A DNA stretch of 7,726 nucleotides, from the NCBI GenBank assembly GCA_964624465.1, contig CAZUZD010000293.1:1-7726 (forward strand), in the 5' to 3' direction. The stretch is from CAZUZD01 sp964624465. Lineage in GTDB: Bacteria > Planctomycetota > Planctomycetia > Isosphaerales > Isosphaeraceae. The notes under the pieces are model-generated. The model ran no database searches and was not told where the DNA came from. It saw only the letters and a program-made list of their open reading frames with translations. Both the position numbers and the translations under genes were made by a program. Below, one piece after another: positions 5,613 to 7,726 of this stretch (positions are counted from its first letter, which is position 1; every line of letters starts with the position of its first letter).

Positions 5613-7116
5613 TCAGCGGGCCATCAGGGCGGCGAGCCGGCCGGCGGCGTCGTCCCAGGCGCCCCGGTGGGAGTTCGGCTCGGTGGTGGTCACCGGGAAC
5701 GAGCGGGCGACGACCTCGCGCACCTCGGCCAGGCCGGCGAGCCGGCCCAGGCCGACGGCCTGCATGAGCACGTTGCCGATGGCCGTGGCCTCGACCGGGC
5801 CGGCGACCACCGGGCGCCCGCAGGCGTCGGCGGTGAACCGATTGAGAAGGCCGTTCTTCGAGCCGCCGCCGACGACGTGCACCGTGCGGATCGGCCCGCC
5901 CGTGATCTCCTCGGCGCGCTCGACGACCCAGCGGTACTTCAGCGCCAGGCTCTCCAGGCAGCAGCGCACGATCGCCCCCGGCCCCTCGGGCGCGGGCTGG
6001 CCGGTCTGGCGGCAGTAGGCGGCGATCCGGGCGGGCATGTCGCCGGGGGCGAAGAAGGTCGGGTCGTCGGGGTCGACAATCGCGGCGAACGCCGGCGCGG
6101 CCTCGGCGAGCTTCACCAGCTCCTCGTACGAGTGCTCCTGTCCCGCCTTCGNNNNNNNNNNACTCCTGCACCAGCCACAGGCCCATGATGTTCTTGAGCA
6201 GGCGGGTGGTGCCGGCGACGCCGCCCTCGTTGGTGAAGTTGTAGCGGTAGGTCACGTCGTTGATCACCGGCCGAGCCGTCTCGACCCCCATCAGGCTCCA
6301 GGTGCCCGAGCTCAGGTAGCACCAGTCGGGCCGGTCGGGGGTCGAGCCCGGTCCTGGCCGAGCTGGCACGGCGGCGACGGCGGCGGCCGTGTCGTGGCCG
6401 GCGGTGGCGATCACCCGGGGCGCGACGATGCCGAGCTCCTCGGCCAGCGCCGACCGGATCGGGCCCAGGTCGGTGCCGGCGTCGATCAGCTCGGGCAGGA
6501 TGCCGCGCGGAAGGTCGAGGCCGCGGCAGAGCTCGTAGGACCACTGCCCGGTGCGCGGGTTGTAGAGCTGCGTCGTCGAGACGTCGGTGCGCTCGGCCTT
6601 CCGCACCCCGGTGAACAGCCAGGCGAGCAGGTCGGGCATCATCAGGAGCGTCTCGGCGCAGTCGAGCAGCGGCGAGCCGGCCTTCCGCAGCGCCAGGAGC
6701 TGGTACACCGTGTTGATCGAGAGGAACTGCTGGCCGGTCTGCTCGTAGATCTCGCGGCGGGGCACGAGGGCGCAGGCGGCGTCGATCATGCCCTCGGTGC
6801 GGGCGTCGCGGTAGTGGACCGGCAGGCCGAGCAGGGTGTCGCCCTTGCCGATCAGGCCGAAGTCGACGCCCCAGGTGTCGAGGCCCACGCCGTCGAGCGT
6901 GCGGCCGGCGCCGGCCTTGCCGAGCGCGGCCTTGCAGTCGCTGTAGAGCCGGGGCAGGTCCCAGACCAGGGTGTCGAGCAGCCGGATCGGGGTGTTGGGG
7001 AAGCGGTGCACCTCCTCGAGTGCGAGGTGCTGGCCGTCGAACCGCCCCAGCAGCCCGCGGCCGCTCTCGGCGCCCAGGTCGAGGGCCAGATAGTCGCTGG
7101 TGCTCGTGCCGGCCAT
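5613..7116 (-). CDS. rhaB: Rhamnulokinase (L-rhamnulose kinase), interrupted by an assembly gap
   Basis: This FGGY-family sugar kinase catalyses ATP + L-rhamnulose to L-rhamnulose 1-phosphate in cytoplasmic rhamnose catabolism. The N-terminal part (318 codons, 7116-6163) has the phosphate-binding opening ALDLGAESGRG (11-21), GLDTWGVDFGL (78-88), PVHYRDARTEGM (99-110), GQQFLSINTVYQLLAL, the catalytic Asp242 in ATAGHDTAAAV and SSGTWSLMGVE. The C-terminal part (178 codons, 6149-5616) has GDMPARIAAYCRQTGQP, ESLALKYRWV and the nucleotide-binding VVGGGSKNGLLNRFTADACG. DTWGVD and the HYRDART form point to rhamnulokinase over other FGGY kinases. Ten Ns at 6152-6161 put the halves in different frames; this is most likely an artefact, and the intact protein would be about 500 residues (E. 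coli RhaB 489). ATG 7116 has GGGAG nine bases upstream. No isomerase or aldolase is nearby; a membrane glycosyltransferase follows directly. Confidence 0.9.
6152..6161. other. Assembly gap (10 Ns) inside rhaB
   Basis: A run of exactly ten Ns separates the rhaB halves. Read literally it shifts the frame by one, so automated annotation would split the gene or call it a pseudogene. Both flanks read as good rhamnulokinase if the missing length is a multiple of three. Confidence 0.95.
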
Positions 7117-7242
7117 CGCATGCGGCTCCCTTCGCCTGAGCGCGTCTTCGGTCGTGCCGCGTGCGGTCGCGGCCCGTCCCGGTCGTCTCGTTCCCCACCT
7201 CGCTGGGCCCGCGCCGATGCGCCCGGGCCCGACCCGGCCGCC

Positions 7243-7271
7243 ATGATACGGCCGCCCCCCGGACCCGGCAA
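7243..7271 (-). promoter_or_regulatory. Candidate sigma-70-type promoter for rhaB
   Basis: On the minus strand, TTGCCG (7271-7266) is followed after exactly 17 bases by TATCAT (7248-7243), matching TTGACA at four of six and TATAAT at five of six positions. Transcription would begin near 7236, giving a leader of about 120 bases before the rhaB ATG at 7116. In DNA this GC-rich an AT-containing hexamer at correct spacing stands out, but this is a prediction by eye. Confidence 0.45.
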
Positions 7272-7392
7272 CCGACCCGCCGGGCTCCCCACGCTCGCGC
7301 GATCGCGCTGGCGGGGCGCGCGGGGCCGGGCCATCATGACGACTGCGGAATCCATGCTCCGCACTCCCGACGATCCGACCGACCTGACAGTG

Positions 7393-7426
7393 GGGTAGCC
7401 CGGACAACTTGTGGTCCGGGCTACCC
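7393..7426. repeat. Perfect GTAG-ended palindrome
   Basis: GGGTAGCCCGGAC (7393-7405) and GTCCGGGCTACCC (7414-7426) are perfect 13-base inverted arms around an eight-base loop. GTAG/CTAC sits near both ends, outside a CCCGGAC/GTCCGGG stem. It is the third GTAG-headed palindrome type in the window, each with a different stem sequence. It lies between two divergent transcription units, so a terminator role is unlikely; a REP-like repeat is the better reading. Confidence 0.7.
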
Positions 7427-7428
7427 GG

Positions 7429-7498
7429 CTCAGGCCACGGCACACCGATGACGGTCGAAGTCGGATGCCGCTGGCCTCCTCGTGTGGCGTGGCCTGAG
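7429..7498. repeat. Inverted pair of CCTGAG-type repeats
   Basis: The 17-base arms at 7429-7445 and 7482-7498 are reverse complements with one mismatch and flank a 36-base spacer. Each arm carries the GTGTGCC-type lead and GGCCTGAG core found at 3874-3890. The left arm directly abuts the GTAG palindrome at 7393-7426. Confidence 0.7.
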
Positions 7499-7514
7499 CG
7501 TGAGCGTGGCCACG
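7482..7514. repeat. CCTGAGCG-type palindrome, copy 2
   Basis: The stem CGTGGCC (7488-7494) / GGCCACG (7508-7514) surrounds the loop TGAGCGTGAGCGT. Compared with the copy at 3874-3905, the third stem base changes G to T and its partner changes C to A, so pairing is kept. The loop differs by one inserted T. Confidence 0.65.
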
Positions 7515-7597
7515 TGGCGGGGGCCTCCGACCTGGCGACCGGGCGGGGGGCGTCGCCGGGACATCCGCCGGCGCGGACGGTCGTGGGATCGGGCCGG

Positions 7598-7603
7598 TAT
7601 ACT
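7598..7603 (+). promoter_or_regulatory. Candidate -10 element (TATACT) for a plus-strand gene
   Basis: TATACT matches TATAAT at five of six positions in otherwise very GC-rich DNA and lies 55 bases before the possible ATG at 7659. The -35 region is weak: CGGACG at 7574-7579, 18 bases upstream, keeps only the GAC core. It supports a transcript leaving the window on the plus strand. Confidence 0.4.
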
Positions 7604-7658
7604 GGGGATCTGGCCGGCGGCTGACCGACCGATCAAACGCGACCCGACGGACGAGCCG

Positions 7659-7726
7659 ATGCCCCCGCGACGACGCCCGCCACCGCCGAGCCCCCGCCCC
7701 GCCCGCGGCGGTCGCGCGGCGACGGC
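7659..7726 (+). CDS. Possible start of a plus-strand gene (truncated by window edge)
   Basis: From ATG 7659 there are 22 complete codons to the window edge with no stop, encoding a Pro/Arg-rich, low-complexity start (MPPRRRPPPPSPRPARGG). A TATACT box lies 55 bases upstream. There is no clear Shine-Dalgarno motif, and open frames are expected by chance in DNA this GC-rich, so the call rests mainly on the promoter-like element. No function can be suggested. Confidence 0.3.
   Translation, partial: MPPRRRPPPPSPRPARGGRAAT

Larger units (their letters stand above)
7117..7658. other. Divergent intergenic region with promoters and palindromes
   Basis: This 542-base region lies between the rhaB start (minus) and a possible plus-strand gene at 7659. 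It holds a candidate rhaB promoter (7243-7271), a small stem TGCGGA 7344-7349 / TCCGCA 7358-7363, a GTAG-ended palindrome (7393-7426), the CCTGAGCG repeats (7429-7514) and a TATACT box (7598-7603). No credible gene is seen; the open frames are short or repeat-derived. Confidence 0.5.

Noticed and set aside
4243..6018. 591-codon plus-strand frame antisense to the glycosyltransferase and rhaB
   Set aside because: Composition is Gln/Arg/Gly/Ala-rich mirror sequence of the real minus-strand genes.
7336..7398. Short plus-strand peptide starting MTTAESML
   Set aside because: About 20 residues, no ribosome site, and its end runs into the GTAG palindrome; nothing supports it as a gene.
4228..7443. 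One 1071-codon minus-strand frame joining rhaB to the glycosyltransferase
   Set aside because: It is continuous only because the ten Ns shift the frame. After the gap it is not the rhamnulokinase frame until the glycosyltransferase begins, so it is not a real fusion protein.

Overview
The window is very GC-rich DNA (estimated by eye at above 70%) with almost exclusively G/C third codon positions. It carries bacterial-type genes with short Shine-Dalgarno motifs. The protein styles, loosely packed gene order and repeat-filled gaps suggest a soil or freshwater planctomycete, perhaps Isosphaeraceae-like. That assignment is inferred from general familiarity, not from any marker gene in the window.

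Layout. At the left edge a minus-strand gene for a small exported or membrane-anchored protein begins with GTG at 246 and runs off the window. Diverging from it is a plus-strand series: a 76-residue very hydrophobic membrane protein (489-719), a repeat-filled gap (720-1056), the ribosome-rescue hydrolase ArfB (1057-1476), a NifS/IscS-type cysteine desulfurase (1563-2714) and a single-domain PPK2 polyphosphate kinase (2845-3768). A 459-base convergent gap (3769-4227) is packed with palindromic and tandem repeats. Two minus-strand genes follow as a tight pair: rhamnulokinase rhaB (7116 down to 5613, interrupted by a 10-N assembly gap) and, five bases downstream, a multi-pass GT-C-like membrane glycosyltransferase (5607 down to 4228). 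The right end (7117-7726) is a divergent region with plausible promoters for rhaB and for a gene leaving on the plus strand, more palindromic repeats, and the possible start of that gene.

Function. ArfB, cysteine desulfurase and PPK2 are housekeeping or stress enzymes (stalled-ribosome release, sulfur mobilisation, polyP-driven nucleotide phosphorylation). They share a strand but are separated by 86 and 130 bases, so a single operon is possible but not shown. RhaB phosphorylates L-rhamnulose in rhamnose catabolism; its partner enzymes are not in the window, and its coupling to a membrane glycosyltransferase is the unusual local association.

The most interesting non-coding content is a set of intergenic palindromes. 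Three different families have GTAG at their ends, like REP sequences mobilised by RAYT (TnpA-REP) transposases. A fourth family shows compensatory base changes between two copies about 3.6 kb apart. I saw no tRNA, rRNA, CRISPR array, riboswitch or transposase gene. I did not find a convincing undescribed multi-gene system; the repeat elements are the best candidates for follow-up.
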